This document shows, piece by piece, positions 23,501 to 32,403 of a stretch of DNA of 64,000 nucleotides. This stretch comes from Emcibacter sp. (GTDB taxonomy: Bacteria; Pseudomonadota; Alphaproteobacteria; Sphingomonadales; Emcibacteraceae). The position numbers were made by a program, and so were the translations under genes. The stretch lies in contig JAKIUQ010000011.1 in the NCBI GenBank assembly GCA_021647465.1, positions 1 through 64,000 on the forward strand. Direction: 5' to 3'. Below the pieces are notes generated by a model. It had not been told where the DNA came from. It saw only the letters and a program-made list of their open reading frames with translations, and made no database searches. Position 1 is the stretch's first letter. Every line of letters starts with the position of its first letter.

Positions 23501-24984
23501 GTATCTCTCTTGAGACTATGTTGCAGCTGTGTATTATCCTGCCGTTGCTGGCGGCTGTGGGTATCGCGGTTACGGGCCGAAACCCCAATCTGCGCGAAGG
23601 GATCTCCCTCACGACAAGCTTGGTGGTTTTTTATCTTGTTATTGAGCTTTACCTTGGCCTCAAGGGCGGGGAAATCATTGCCGTGCAATGGTGGGAAATT
23701 ATACCGGGATTAGGGTTCAGTTTTACCATTGAGCCACTTGGCATGATATTCGCGTTAATTGCCAGCTTCCTCTGGCTGATTACAACGGTCTATTCCATTG
23801 GCTATATGCGGGCGCATAATGAAAAAAATCAAACGCGTTTTTATATCTGTTTTGCCATTGCCATCAGTGGTGTTATGGGGATTGCCTTTTCAGGTAACCT
23901 GTTCACCCTCTTTATCTTTTACGAGGCACTGACCCTGTCCACTTATCCATTGGTCACCCACGCGGGAACGGAAAAAGCAAAAAAAGGCGGGCGGGTTTAT
24001 CTGGGCATATTGCTCAGCACATCAATCGCTTTTTTCCTGTTGGCTATCATAGCCACCTGGTTTGTTGCTGGAACGCTGGAATTTACCCCCGGCGGCGTCT
24101 TTGATGCCAGCGTCAATACAACGGTGGCGGCTATTATACTTGTGCTGTTTGTTTTCGGGATCAGCAAAGCGGCCATCATGCCCTTCCATCGATGGCTGCC
24201 CGCCGCCATGGTGGCGCCAACACCGGTGAGCGCCCTGTTGCATGCCGTCGCCGTGGTGAAAGCCGGTGTATTCACGGTGTTAAAAGTCTGTATATTTATT
24301 TTTGGTATTGATTTGTTGCAGGAATTGCCAAGCACCCAGTTTTTGCTTTATTTGGCGGGGGCCACCGTATTGCTGGCCTCGCTTGTCGCCATGCGGCAGG
24401 ATAACTTAAAAGCCCGGCTGGCTTATTCTACAGTGAGCCAATTGGGCTATATCACCATTGGGGCGCTGCTGGCCTCATCCGCCGGAATTATTGGGGGTTC
24501 GATGCATATTGCCATGCATGCTTTCGGTAAAATCACGTTGTTTTTCTGTGCCGGGGCGATTTTGGTCGCGGCCCATAAATCAAATATCAGTGACATGCGG
24601 GGCATAGGCCGACAGATGCCCATTACCATGGCGGCATTTTTCATTGCCAGTCTCAGCATTATTGGGGTCCCGCCCACAGGCGGCACCTGGAGCAAGTGGT
24701 TCTTGCTTATGGGAACGTTAGAGACAGCCCAATGGGGGCTTATGGTTGTTCTGATGATCAGCTCGTTACTGAGTATTGCCTACCTCTTGCCCATACCTTA
24801 CCGGGCCTTTTTCCCGGGAAAAGGCCAGGCGGTGGATCAGGCCGGCATTAAGGAAGCGCCAACGGCGTCATTAATTGCGATCTGCATTACGGCGACAGGC
24901 TGTCTGATCCTCTTTGTCTATCCTCAACCATTATATGAATTGGCGGCGGCCATACTGGAGATTCCGGGAACAGCCCATGAATAA
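23497..24984 (+). CDS. Mrp antiporter subunit D, second paralogue
   Basis: 495 aa, ATGA overlap with the preceding mrpD. Same fold with an independent set of channel residues: LFIFYEALTLSTYPLVTHAG, KAAIMPFHRWLPAAMVAPTP, HAVAVVKAGVFTVLKV and RLAYSTVSQLGYITIGALL. Divergent enough from the first copy that it is a distinct subunit rather than a recent duplicate. Confidence 0.9.
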   Translation: MSISLETMLQLCIILPLLAAVGIAVTGRNPNLREGISLTTSLVVFYLVIELYLGLKGGEIIAVQWWEIIPGLGFSFTIEPLGMIFALIASFLWLITTVYSIGYMRAHNEKNQTRFYICFAIAISGVMGIAFSGNLFTLFIFYEALTLSTYPLVTHAGTEKAKKGGRVYLGILLSTSIAFFLLAIIATWFVAGTLEFTPGGVFDASVNTTVAAIILVLFVFGISKAAIMPFHRWLPAAMVAPTPVSALLHAVAVVKAGVFTVLKVCIFIFGIDLLQELPSTQFLLYLAGATVLLASLVAMRQDNLKARLAYSTVSQLGYITIGALLASSAGIIGGSMHIAMHAFGKITLFFCAGAILVAAHKSNISDMRGIGRQMPITMAAFFIASLSIIGVPPTGGTWSKWFLLMGTLETAQWGLMVVLMISSLLSIAYLLPIPYRAFFPGKGQAVDQAGIKEAPTASLIAICITATGCLILFVYPQPLYELAAAILEIPGTAHE

Positions 24985-25288
24985 TAAAAAAATAAATGAT
25001 GACAAAAAATACCTGTTCGATAACCCGCAAAATATAAAGCGTGTTTTATATGCGCTCTACGGGTGCTGTCTGATCCTGTTTGGTCTGGATTTTGTCATTA
25101 ACCGCCATATATATCACAGCTGGGAGAATATATGGGGGTTCTACCCGATTTATGGCTTTGTTGGCTGTGTTGTTCTGGTGCTGGTTGCGACGTGGATGCG
25201 TCATTTCCTTATGCGCCCGGAGGATTATTATGACAGTGAGGAAGAGAAGGATAAATTGAAAACAGGAGGCCATGATGTGGATGTTTGA
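24977..25288 (+). CDS. Small two-helix membrane protein of the Mrp block
   Basis: 103 aa from ATG 24977, overlapping the end of the second mrpD copy by 8 nt. A charged N-terminus (NNKKINDDKKYLFDNPQNIKR) is followed by two membrane helices (VLYALYGCCLILFGLDFVI; GFYPIYGFVGCVVLVLVATW) and an acidic/basic C-terminal tail (RPEDYYDSEEEKDKLK). I recognise no named family. Its position between two antiporter-like subunits, with overlaps on both sides, suggests an accessory or assembly subunit. Confidence 0.75.
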   Translation: MNNKKINDDKKYLFDNPQNIKRVLYALYGCCLILFGLDFVINRHIYHSWENIWGFYPIYGFVGCVVLVLVATWMRHFLMRPEDYYDSEEEKDKLKTGGHDVDV

Positions 25289-26975
25289 GATACCACCCTT
25301 TGTCCCCTTTTTCATTGGTGCCGTCGTTATCCTGTTTACCCGCGGGATATTGCGTAGTGCCATCATGATTGCCATTCCGGTGGTGGGGGCCATTCATCTA
25401 TGGATGGTGCCGGACGGCTTGTCTTTTCAGCTGTCTTTCCTTGATTATCAGTTGATGCCCTACCGGGTTGATAAATTGAGCCTGATGTTTGGTTATGTGT
25501 TTCACATCGCCGCTTTCATTGCCATTGTCTATTCTCTGCATATCCGTGATACCATGCAGCAAGTGGCGGCAATGTTATATGCCGGCAGTGCTCTGGGGGC
25601 CGTATTCGCCGGTGATTTACTGACCCTGTTTGTTTTTTGGGAGCTTCTGGCTTTTACCTCGGTATTTCTTATCTGGGCGCGCAGAACAGAGCGTTCCTAT
25701 GCAGCGGGGATGCGTTATCTGATCATTCAGGTTTTATCGGGGGTTATTCTGCTGGCGGGGGCCTTATTTTACGGCGCGGAGAACGGCAGCCTGGAGTTTG
25801 GTAAAATTGGTCTGGAGGGTATGGCAGGATGGCTGATTTTCATTGCCTTTGGTATCAAATGTGCCTTTCCCATACTTCACAACTGGCTCACAGATGCCTA
25901 TCCAGAGGCCACGGTTACCGGCACCGTTTTTCTCAGCGCATTTACCACTAAAGTTGCTGTTTATGCTTTGGCCCGGGGCTATCCCGGCACAGAGTTACTG
26001 GTATATATCGGGGCCGCCATGACTTGCTTCCCGATATTTTTCGCCGTGATTGAAAATGATCTGCGCCGGGTATTGGCCTATAGCCTGATAAATCAGGTGG
26101 GTTTTATGGTTGTCGGCATCGGCATTGGTACGGCGCTTGCCATTAACGGGGCCATTGCCCATGCTTTTAACGATGTTATTTTCAAGGGCCTGTTGTTTAT
26201 GTCCATGGGGGCGGTGCTTCACATGACGGGGCGGATCAATGGTTCTGATCTGGGGGGCTTATATAAAACCATGCCTAAAACGACGGTGCTGTGCATTGTG
26301 GGTGCGGCGTCTATTTCGGCTTTCCCTTTATTCAGCGGGTTTGTCAGCAAGTCTATGGTGATGTCCGCGGCTCTGGAAAATGGGTTTGACTGGATATGGC
26401 TCATGTTGCTTTTTGCCTCCGCCGGTGTTTTCCACCACGCAGGCATTAAAATTCCCTATTTTGCTTTCTTTGCCCATGATTCAGGAATTCGCGCAAGTGA
26501 TCCCCCCGCCAATATGTTAATCGCCATGTTGATAGCGGCTTGTCTATGTATTGGTATTGGTGTCTATCCTTCAGTGCTTTACGCCCTGTTGCCTTATGAT
26601 ACAGGTTACAATCCTTATGATGCAACCCACGTTCTGGCGCAGACTCAATTGCTGTTCTTTTCTGCACTGGCCTTTGTCTGGCTTAACCTCAAAGGCATGT
26701 ATCCCCCTGAATTACGGTCTGTTGTTTTGGATGCAGACTGGCTATATCGCCGGATGTTTCCAACTGTATTTCAAAATCTGTTCTCGGTCATACATAAGGC
26801 CGATAACGGTTTAAGACGGGCTTTCCTTGTGCGACTGGAAAAGCGGCTGGATAATCTTGCTGTAAGACATGAAAGGCTCAGTGGTTTGCTGTCACGCAAT
26901 CATCCTGTTGGCAGCATGGTTATGTGGGTTGCCGTTATTCTCGCCACCTATCTGTTTCTCAGTTTTTTTAGATGA
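25272..26975 (+). CDS. Third antiporter-like subunit (NuoL/MrpD/MbhH-like)
   Basis: 567 aa, overlapping the small gene by 17 nt. Proton_antipo_M core: LFVFWELLAFTSVFLIWARR, GIKCAFPILHNWLTDAYPEA, SAFTTKVAVYALARGYPG, RRVLAYSLINQVGFMVVGIG and AIAHAFNDVIFKGLLFMSMG. Here a lysine precedes CAFPILH and there is an Asp instead of His or Lys after HAFN. A C-terminal amphipathic stretch (LEKRLDNLAVRHERLSG) and a last helix may lie along the complex. Together the block encodes E-F-G-(A'B)-C-D-D-X-D, i.e. three separate ion-path subunits. Confidence 0.88.
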   Translation: MMWMFEIPPFVPFFIGAVVILFTRGILRSAIMIAIPVVGAIHLWMVPDGLSFQLSFLDYQLMPYRVDKLSLMFGYVFHIAAFIAIVYSLHIRDTMQQVAAMLYAGSALGAVFAGDLLTLFVFWELLAFTSVFLIWARRTERSYAAGMRYLIIQVLSGVILLAGALFYGAENGSLEFGKIGLEGMAGWLIFIAFGIKCAFPILHNWLTDAYPEATVTGTVFLSAFTTKVAVYALARGYPGTELLVYIGAAMTCFPIFFAVIENDLRRVLAYSLINQVGFMVVGIGIGTALAINGAIAHAFNDVIFKGLLFMSMGAVLHMTGRINGSDLGGLYKTMPKTTVLCIVGAASISAFPLFSGFVSKSMVMSAALENGFDWIWLMLLFASAGVFHHAGIKIPYFAFFAHDSGIRASDPPANMLIAMLIAACLCIGIGVYPSVLYALLPYDTGYNPYDATHVLAQTQLLFFSALAFVWLNLKGMYPPELRSVVLDADWLYRRMFPTVFQNLFSVIHKADNGLRRAFLVRLEKRLDNLAVRHERLSGLLSRNHPVGSMVMWVAVILATYLFLSFFR

Positions 26976-27215
26976 ACCAATATATCCTTGAAGCAGTTGA
27001 TATGACTATAATATCCCGGACAAGTTAGGAAAAAATATTCATGGGGTCAAAGAAATACTACGTACGCAGACCCCCGCATCTTCAAGTTCATCCAGCAGGT
27101 TATGCGATGAGTGAGCCGAACACGCATCACCGCCGGAATAGTTAGTAATACCCTAGAAAATTTTCTATATGTTTGTATAGTTGAGGGGGAATTCTAATTT
27201 ATTGAATTGATCATC
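26976..27215. other. Intergenic gap without recognisable gene
   Basis: 240 nt between the antiporter block and the AraC gene. No hairpin terminator with a clear T-run, RNA gene or convincing ORF seen. The AT-rich stretch CTAGAAAATTTTCTATATG at about 27153 is a weak inverted repeat (TAGAAAATTTTCTA) that may be the araC-type promoter or operator. Confidence 0.4.
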
Positions 27216-28259
27216 ATGAATAAAGACCGTGCAAAAGCCGCTTTTTCCGCGCAATATGACCTGCAAACAGTGAGCATACCGATGGTGCGGGCTATTCATT
27301 TGGCACTGGAGAGGGCGGGTCATGACCCAAAGATCATCTTTGACCGCGCCGGTGTTATGCCGAAAATCATGACCGAAGATCGGGCAAGATGCAATGCCAA
27401 GGCCTTTTCGCGCTTGTTCTCCCAAGCAATCCGTCAATTGCAGGATGAGGCCTTCGGGGCTTTGAACCGGCCACTGAAGCCCGGAACCTTTGCCCTTCTT
27501 ACCCAATGGATGGCAAACGGAATAAATCTTGAGGATGCCTTAAAACGCGCTGAGCAATTATTCGCCATATTGGACTGTGGTATTGATTTTGAGCTTGTTC
27601 AGAATGAATCGCGCGCAACATTGCGTATCAATACGGGAAATATAGATGACCCTGTTGGCCTGTTTATTCAGGAAACCATGCTGACCACATTACATCGTTT
27701 GGCCGGTTGGCTGATTGGGGCGCATCTGCCCTTGTTGCTGGTGCGGCTGGGACGCGAAGCACCGCAGCATAGCGATGAATATCCTCGTATGTTCCGGGCT
27801 CCCATTGAATTTTCCAGCCATGAAAGCTCTTTAGACTTCGATGTCGGATTTTTGGATAAAATGACGTCAAGACGCCGTCATGAGGTGACAGAAATCGTTA
27901 AGACAGCGCCGCTGGGTCTTTTACAGCATTCCCCCATGGATGGCAGTTATTATTTGCGGGTAAAAAATATTCTTCGCCTGACCAGTCAAGATATTCCCAA
28001 ACTGCCTGATGTGGCTGCGGAGCTGGGCCTTACAGAACAAACTCTGCGGCGAAAACTTCAGTTGGAAAACCAGTCATTTCGTAATATTCGCAATGATTTC
28101 CTTCTGGATTATGCTTTAAAAATGCTGGCCCAGAATCAGGTCAGCCTTGATGAAATTTCCTTGAAATTAGGCTTCTCCGAACTCAGCGCTTTCAATCGGG
28201 CATTTCGCCAATGGACAGGTCAGCCGCCCGCCACCTATCGCGCGGAATTTCTCAACTGA
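27216..28259 (+). CDS. AraC-family transcriptional regulator (Arabinose_bd / PF12625 type)
   Basis: About 347 aa from ATG 27216; a TTG three codons earlier is possible. The N-terminal ~200 residues resemble the OruR/MmsR/AraC-type ligand domain (IHLALERAGHDPKIIFDRAG, LTQWMANGINLEDALKRAEQLF). The C-terminal ~100 residues hold two helix-turn-helix motifs: LPDVAAELGLTEQTLRRKLQLE and ISLKLGFSELSAFNRAFRQWTGQPPATYR. Faces acyl-CoA genes downstream, so it may control them; the ligand is unknown. Confidence 0.88.
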   Translation: MNKDRAKAAFSAQYDLQTVSIPMVRAIHLALERAGHDPKIIFDRAGVMPKIMTEDRARCNAKAFSRLFSQAIRQLQDEAFGALNRPLKPGTFALLTQWMANGINLEDALKRAEQLFAILDCGIDFELVQNESRATLRINTGNIDDPVGLFIQETMLTTLHRLAGWLIGAHLPLLLVRLGREAPQHSDEYPRMFRAPIEFSSHESSLDFDVGFLDKMTSRRRHEVTEIVKTAPLGLLQHSPMDGSYYLRVKNILRLTSQDIPKLPDVAAELGLTEQTLRRKLQLENQSFRNIRNDFLLDYALKMLAQNQVSLDEISLKLGFSELSAFNRAFRQWTGQPPATYRAEFLN

Positions 28260-28343
28260 CTCCCCTAATCTTGTAAGAAAATGTCAATAGGTTGACAGTT
28301 TGGGTCCTGTTTTATCTTCTCATGACAAGCTAGGCTTTTCTCT

Positions 28344-28508
28344 GACTTTTTTATTGAGGCCGTATATGAAGGTGAAAAACGCAAAGGCACGCTCTCCCGC
28401 AAAACCGAAGCGGCTCTGAAGCAAGGCGTGATTTTCTCGTCTAATATCTCAACCCTGCCCGCCGCAGAATATTTATGTGATATCATGTCGGCCAAATGTA
28501 ATTTTTAA
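28344..28508 (+). pseudogene. Fragment of a 3-hydroxyacyl-CoA dehydrogenase (FadB/J-like)
   Basis: An open frame without its own start encodes DFFIEAVYEGEKRKG and then GVIFSSNISTLPAAEYL, ending at TAA 28506-28508. It resembles the NAD-domain stretch DLVIEAVxE...ILASNTSTLP of multifunctional fatty-acid oxidation proteins. Only ~55 codons remain. Together with the chimeric ORF at 30850 it shows deletion-driven decay of fatty-acid or aromatic degradation genes here. Confidence 0.4.
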
Positions 28509-28521
28509 GGAAGTGCTTTAA

Positions 28522-29688
28522 ATGGATTATACCACAAGCCCGCTGCGCAAGCCTCTGGATGAAGAATTAACCCTGTTCCGTGATGCGGTGCGAAAATTCT
28601 TGGAACGGGAAATTGCCCCTCATCGGGAAACATGGCTGAAAAATGGCATCGTTGACCGAGAGGCCTACCGCAAAGCCGGGGAACAGGGCTTTCTGCTCAT
28701 GTGGGCCGATGAAAAATATGGCGGCCTCGGGATCAGGGATTTCCGCTTTGAGCAGATTTTGATCGAGGAGCAAAACCGGATTATGGAAACTGGCCTGCTT
28801 TTGACGCTCCATAGCCGATTGGTGGCCTCTTATTTTGACCATTTTGGCACTGAAGAACAAAAACAACGCTTTTTACCGCCTGCCATTCGCGGCGAGACCA
28901 TATTCGGTATCGCCATGACCGAACCGGGGGCCGGGTCTGATCTCGCAGGAATCAAGGCACGGGCTGAGGACAAAGGGGATCATTGGCTGCTTAATGGCCA
29001 GAAAACCTATATCTCAAACGGCATATTGGGCGATGTTTTTATCGTCGCGGCCAAAACCGATCCCACGGTACAACATGCCATCGGCCTGTTTATCATCGAG
29101 GGCCATATGCCGGGCTTCAGCCGGGGAAATAAGTTGCGCAAAATGGGTATGCACAGTCAGGATACGGCGGAATTATATTTTGATAATGTCAAACTGCCGA
29201 AAGAAAATCTCCTTGGAGACCCGGCACGGGGTTTTTATCATATGATGAAAGGGCTGGCAGAAGAACGATTGATTTCTTCGGTTGTCAGTCTGGCCATGGC
29301 CCAGCAGGCGTTCAAGCTGACCTGTGATTATGTGACCGAGCGCAAGGCCTTTGGCAAACGGATTGCAGATTTTCAGAATAGTCGCTTCATTCTGGCCCGG
29401 CTCAAGACGGAACTGGATGTGGCGCAGGTGTTCGTCGACCGTATGGTTGAACTGCATAATGACGGTCTGCTGGATTCTGTAATGGCGGCAGAGGGCAAGC
29501 TGATGACCAGCGAGCTGGTGGGCAGGGTCACAGACCAAGGCGTCCAATTGCACGGCGGGGCGGGTTATATGGCAGAATATCCCATAAGTCAGCTTTACAC
29601 AGATTGCCGGGTTCATCGCATTTTTGCGGGAACTTCTGAAATCATGCAGGAGATTATCTCCCGGGCGATTCTGAAAGAATATGAATGA
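28522..29688 (+). CDS. Acyl-CoA dehydrogenase
   Basis: 388 aa flavoprotein, full length. IFGIAMTEPGAGSDLAGIKA and GQKTYISNGILGDVFIVAAKT bind FAD; ERKAFGKRIADFQNSRF and QLHGGAGYMAEYPISQLY follow. The usual YEGTSEI catalytic segment reads FAGTSEIM, so the base Glu at that place is absent. The Glu in GLAEERLISSVV (helix G) is the likely base, as in long-chain and isovaleryl-type enzymes. The ribosome-binding site (AAGGAAG) is 10 nt upstream. Forms an operon with the CoA-transferase 12 nt downstream. Confidence 0.92.
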   Translation: MDYTTSPLRKPLDEELTLFRDAVRKFLEREIAPHRETWLKNGIVDREAYRKAGEQGFLLMWADEKYGGLGIRDFRFEQILIEEQNRIMETGLLLTLHSRLVASYFDHFGTEEQKQRFLPPAIRGETIFGIAMTEPGAGSDLAGIKARAEDKGDHWLLNGQKTYISNGILGDVFIVAAKTDPTVQHAIGLFIIEGHMPGFSRGNKLRKMGMHSQDTAELYFDNVKLPKENLLGDPARGFYHMMKGLAEERLISSVVSLAMAQQAFKLTCDYVTERKAFGKRIADFQNSRFILARLKTELDVAQVFVDRMVELHNDGLLDSVMAAEGKLMTSELVGRVTDQGVQLHGGAGYMAEYPISQLYTDCRVHRIFAGTSEIMQEIISRAILKEYE

Positions 29689-29700
29689 ATGAGGTGTTAA

Positions 29701-30834
29701 ATGGGTGCCCTTGACGGGATCAAAATAATTGAGTTGGTTGGACTGGGGCCCGGCCCCTTTGCCGGTATGATGCTGGCCGATATGGGGGCGGAAGTGATTG
29801 CCATTGACCGGCTTGAACGCGGGGCGGCTCCGCGTCTTGCCGTGGATTTAAACCGGCGCGGTAAAAAATCGATTATCCTTGATTTAAAATCTGGCGAGGG
29901 ACGGGAGATATTCTTTAAACTCTGTCGCACAGCCGATGGTTTGATTGAGGGGTTTCGGCCAGGGGTGATGGAAAAACTGGGCCTTGGGCCGGATGACTGT
30001 GCTGTTCATAACCCCAAATTGGTTTACGGCCGGATGACGGGTTGGGGCCAGCATGGCCCATTGGCCCAGGCGGCGGGCCATGACCTGAATTATATTGCCC
30101 TGTCCGGTGCCCTTCACGCTATGGGCCACAAAGACCAGCCGCCTATGGTGCCGCTTAATCTGGTGGGGGATTACGGCGGCGGAGCCATGATGTTGGCTTT
30201 CGGCCTGCTGTGCGCCCTTCTGGAAGCGCAGAAAAGCGGTACAGGTCAAGTGGTTGATGCGTCAATGGTTGAGGGATCATCCTTGCTGATGACCCTGTTT
30301 CATTCCCTGAAGGCAAGCGGCATGTGGCAGCCCGAGCGCCAGGCAAATCTGCTGGACGGCGCGGCACCCTTCTATGATTGTTATCAATGCCGGGATGGTT
30401 TATATATTTCCATTGGGGCGATTGAGCTGCCCTTCATGGGACAGTTGGTTGACAAGGCGGGCCTGCCAACCCATTGGTTGGAAAGCCACATGAATACACG
30501 TGAATGGCCGGCGCGCAAAAAAATAATGGCGGCTTTATTCATGGAACGCCGTCAGCAGGAATGGTGTGATCTTCTGGAGGGGACAGACGCCTGCTTTGCG
30601 CCTGTATTGCCCTTTTGGCAGGCAAAAGATCATCGACATAATATCGCCCGCAACAGTTTTATTGATGTAGAGGGTATTAATCAACCGGCACCGGCACCGC
30701 GTTTCAGCCGGACTGGGGGACAGGTGAAATGGGGCCCTGTGACCGAGGGACAGCATAGTCAGGAAATTCTGTCGGCGCTCGGTATGGACAATGAAGAGAT
30801 TAGCAGAATGATGGAGCAGAAAATTGTCCAGTGA
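29701..30834 (+). CDS. CaiB/BaiF-family (class III) CoA-transferase
   Basis: 377 aa, slightly shorter than typical. GLGPGPFAGMMLADMGAEVIAIDR, VDLNRRGKKSIILDLKSGEG and EGFRPGVMEKLGLGPDD are signatures. The catalytic Asp lies in LNLVGDYGGGAMMLAFGLL. Closest in style to alpha-methylacyl-CoA racemase/CoA-transferase proteins (MTGWGQHGPLAQAAGHDLNY), so racemase activity is an alternative. Likely co-transcribed with the acyl-CoA dehydrogenase. Confidence 0.9.
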   Translation: MGALDGIKIIELVGLGPGPFAGMMLADMGAEVIAIDRLERGAAPRLAVDLNRRGKKSIILDLKSGEGREIFFKLCRTADGLIEGFRPGVMEKLGLGPDDCAVHNPKLVYGRMTGWGQHGPLAQAAGHDLNYIALSGALHAMGHKDQPPMVPLNLVGDYGGGAMMLAFGLLCALLEAQKSGTGQVVDASMVEGSSLLMTLFHSLKASGMWQPERQANLLDGAAPFYDCYQCRDGLYISIGAIELPFMGQLVDKAGLPTHWLESHMNTREWPARKKIMAALFMERRQQEWCDLLEGTDACFAPVLPFWQAKDHRHNIARNSFIDVEGINQPAPAPRFSRTGGQVKWGPVTEGQHSQEILSALGMDNEEISRMMEQKIVQ

Positions 30835-30849
30835 AGGGAAATAAGGGTT

Positions 30850-31323
30850 ATGAATCACATTTCAAATCCGCAAACTGATATCACGGAAATTCTTTCCAGT
30901 CAGAAGGCTGCGGCCCGGAAAGAAGGGCTGACCAGTCTGGCGACCCGTCTCGATCGATTGGACCGTCTGAAGAAAATGATCTATCAGTATCGGGAAGATT
31001 TTACCTGCCGTTCCGAAAGCCTGAGTCTGATGGCCGATCTGCTGCTCATTGTCGAAGGGACGCGTCACGCCAAAACACTTAATGCCGGACAAATTTGTAT
31101 CGCCCCGGATTATGCCTTGGTGTCTGCTGAAAAAATGGACGAATTTATCGCCGCCGCCAAAGATGCCCAGATCATCGACTGGTTGCGAAATCAAATTGCC
31201 CATTTCAAGATACCCAAAACCATAGACTTCATAAAAGAGCTGCCCCGCAATGCTGCCGGCAAGGTTCTGAAGAAAGGTCTGCGGGCACCCTATTGGCTAG
31301 GCCGGAAAAGAACCGTTGGCTAA
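30850..31323 (+). pseudogene. Chimeric ORF: coniferyl-aldehyde-dehydrogenase pieces fused to an acyl-CoA ligase tail
   Basis: 157 aa with three blocks. Residues 1-73 match the N-terminus of coniferyl-type aldehyde dehydrogenases (QKAAARKEGLTSLATRLDRL). Residues 74-105 match the middle of the same family, including the active-site Cys segment KTLNAGQICIAPDYALV. Residues ~106-157 match the extreme C-terminus of AMP-forming acyl-CoA synthetases (LRNQIAHFKIPKTIDFIKEL, PRNAAGKVLKKGLR, PYWLGR). The NAD-binding domain, most of the ALDH catalytic domain and the ligase N-domain are absent. Two deletions that kept the frame best explain it. It has an ATG and upstream GGAAATAAGG, so it may be translated, but catalysis is implausible. 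Confidence 0.75.
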
Positions 31324-31351
31324 TACATCAATTTCAAGCCAAAAGAGAATT

Positions 31352-31567
31352 TCAAACCAAACGAGCGGCCGGCAATTCGGACAGGGCTTTTATTTCCTGT
31401 TGAAAGGCTATGACAATTGGTGAATGCCGGGCTTCCTCGGTATAGAGCACCGACGATGACCAGGGTGCTATCTTTAGTTTTGCCGGGAAAATGCGGAACG
31501 CCCCGGAGGCCAGATCTTCATGAAAAATCGATCGCGGGCCGCCGGGTGGTTTGACCCAAGCCTCCAT
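31352..31567 (-). pseudogene. Possible C-terminal fragment of a LysR-type regulator
   Basis: 71 aa. FHEDLASGAFRIFPAKLKIA followed by VLYTEEARHSPIVIAFQQEI resembles the end of LysR effector domains (EDLASGxLV...P..., LSPxVxAF). No helix-turn-helix remains upstream. Adjacent to other truncated genes; low confidence. Confidence 0.35.
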
Positions 31568-31660
31568 TGAAACCTCTTCGCGCTGAGAAAGTTAACGTGA
31601 CAAAGCCAAGGCTGGATACAGCCGCTTGCCTTCTATGTTGAATAGTTTCATTTCATGCTT

Positions 31661-31695
31661 CATATCTTACACTATCCCCCATAGTGTAAGATATG
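31661..31695. terminator. Perfect 15-bp inverted repeat 3' of the lectin gene
   Basis: CATATCTTACACTAT (31661-31675), loop CCCCC, ATAGTGTAAGATATG (31681-31695). It ends one base from the stop codon of the lectin gene. No U-tract follows in the lectin direction, so it may be an RNA-stabilising stem, a weak terminator or a protein-binding site. Confidence 0.6.
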
Positions 31696-31696
31696 C

Positions 31697-32281
31697 TTAT
31701 TCTTTGCCGGTAGAGTATTCAACCAAATAATATACGTATCCTTTTTCAGGCCCCGTTGCTTGCCACTTAAGAGATTTTGTAGGTGTTTTTGTTGTATAAG
31801 AAACAGGCATATATTCAATTCTTTGGGTTGAACAAGTTATGTCATCCCTCCTCGCCCACTTAGTAGCCCAGGCACTAAATTTTGATTGTGAGGCATCAGT
31901 TCCATCTACCCATTGCAAGGCCCCAGAACCACAAAAAAAACGTAACCCTATCCAAAATGGCTCAGGAGAAACAAAGTGGCGCAATATAAATTGATGGGTC
32001 GCAAGGTTTTTTACTGTAGCCAAATGTCCTGGAACATTTTTAAAAAATCTTTTTTGTGCAGATGAGTTCACGTGCCGCCACCTTGAATGCCCTGAACCAG
32101 ATTGCATTCTAACTAATTCAAAATAACTTTTTGATGTGGGATTGTAATACGGGCCTGCTGATAGTACACCATCACGGCTAGGTGTTTTACGCCCCTGTTC
32201 CGCATGGGATAACGATATGCCTAAAAAAATAATAAGTGGAATACAAATTATTTTGTGTATATATATTAGAGTGACCATCAC
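31697..32281 (-). CDS. Secreted C-type lectin-domain protein
   Basis: 194 aa. A signal peptide covers residues 1-27 (IICIPLIIFLGISLSHAEQG, cleavage after SHA). The mature part has a C-type lectin-like core: YYNPTSKSYFELV, then GHLATVKNLATHQFILRHF, PFWIGLRFFCGSGALQWVDG, FSAWATKWA and YYLVEYS. GHLAT...FWIGL...WVDG is the canonical order. The usual calcium EPN/WND motifs are not evident, so sugar binding is uncertain. Divergent from the glycosyltransferase of the polysaccharide locus and AT-rich; possibly a surface or self-glycan-binding protein. Confidence 0.75.
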   Translation of the reverse strand: MMVTLIYIHKIICIPLIIFLGISLSHAEQGRKTPSRDGVLSAGPYYNPTSKSYFELVRMQSGSGHSRWRHVNSSAQKRFFKNVPGHLATVKNLATHQFILRHFVSPEPFWIGLRFFCGSGALQWVDGTDASQSKFSAWATKWARRDDITCSTQRIEYMPVSYTTKTPTKSLKWQATGPEKGYVYYLVEYSTGKE

Positions 32282-32403
32282 ATTTTCCTAAACATATTAA
32301 TAATTACATTTTTTTAAATCCTGCGTTTAACAGTATATTATTAAATATAAAAATATAAGATGCAGCCAGAAAAATTTTATAAAATTAAAAATATAGAGAA
32401 AAA

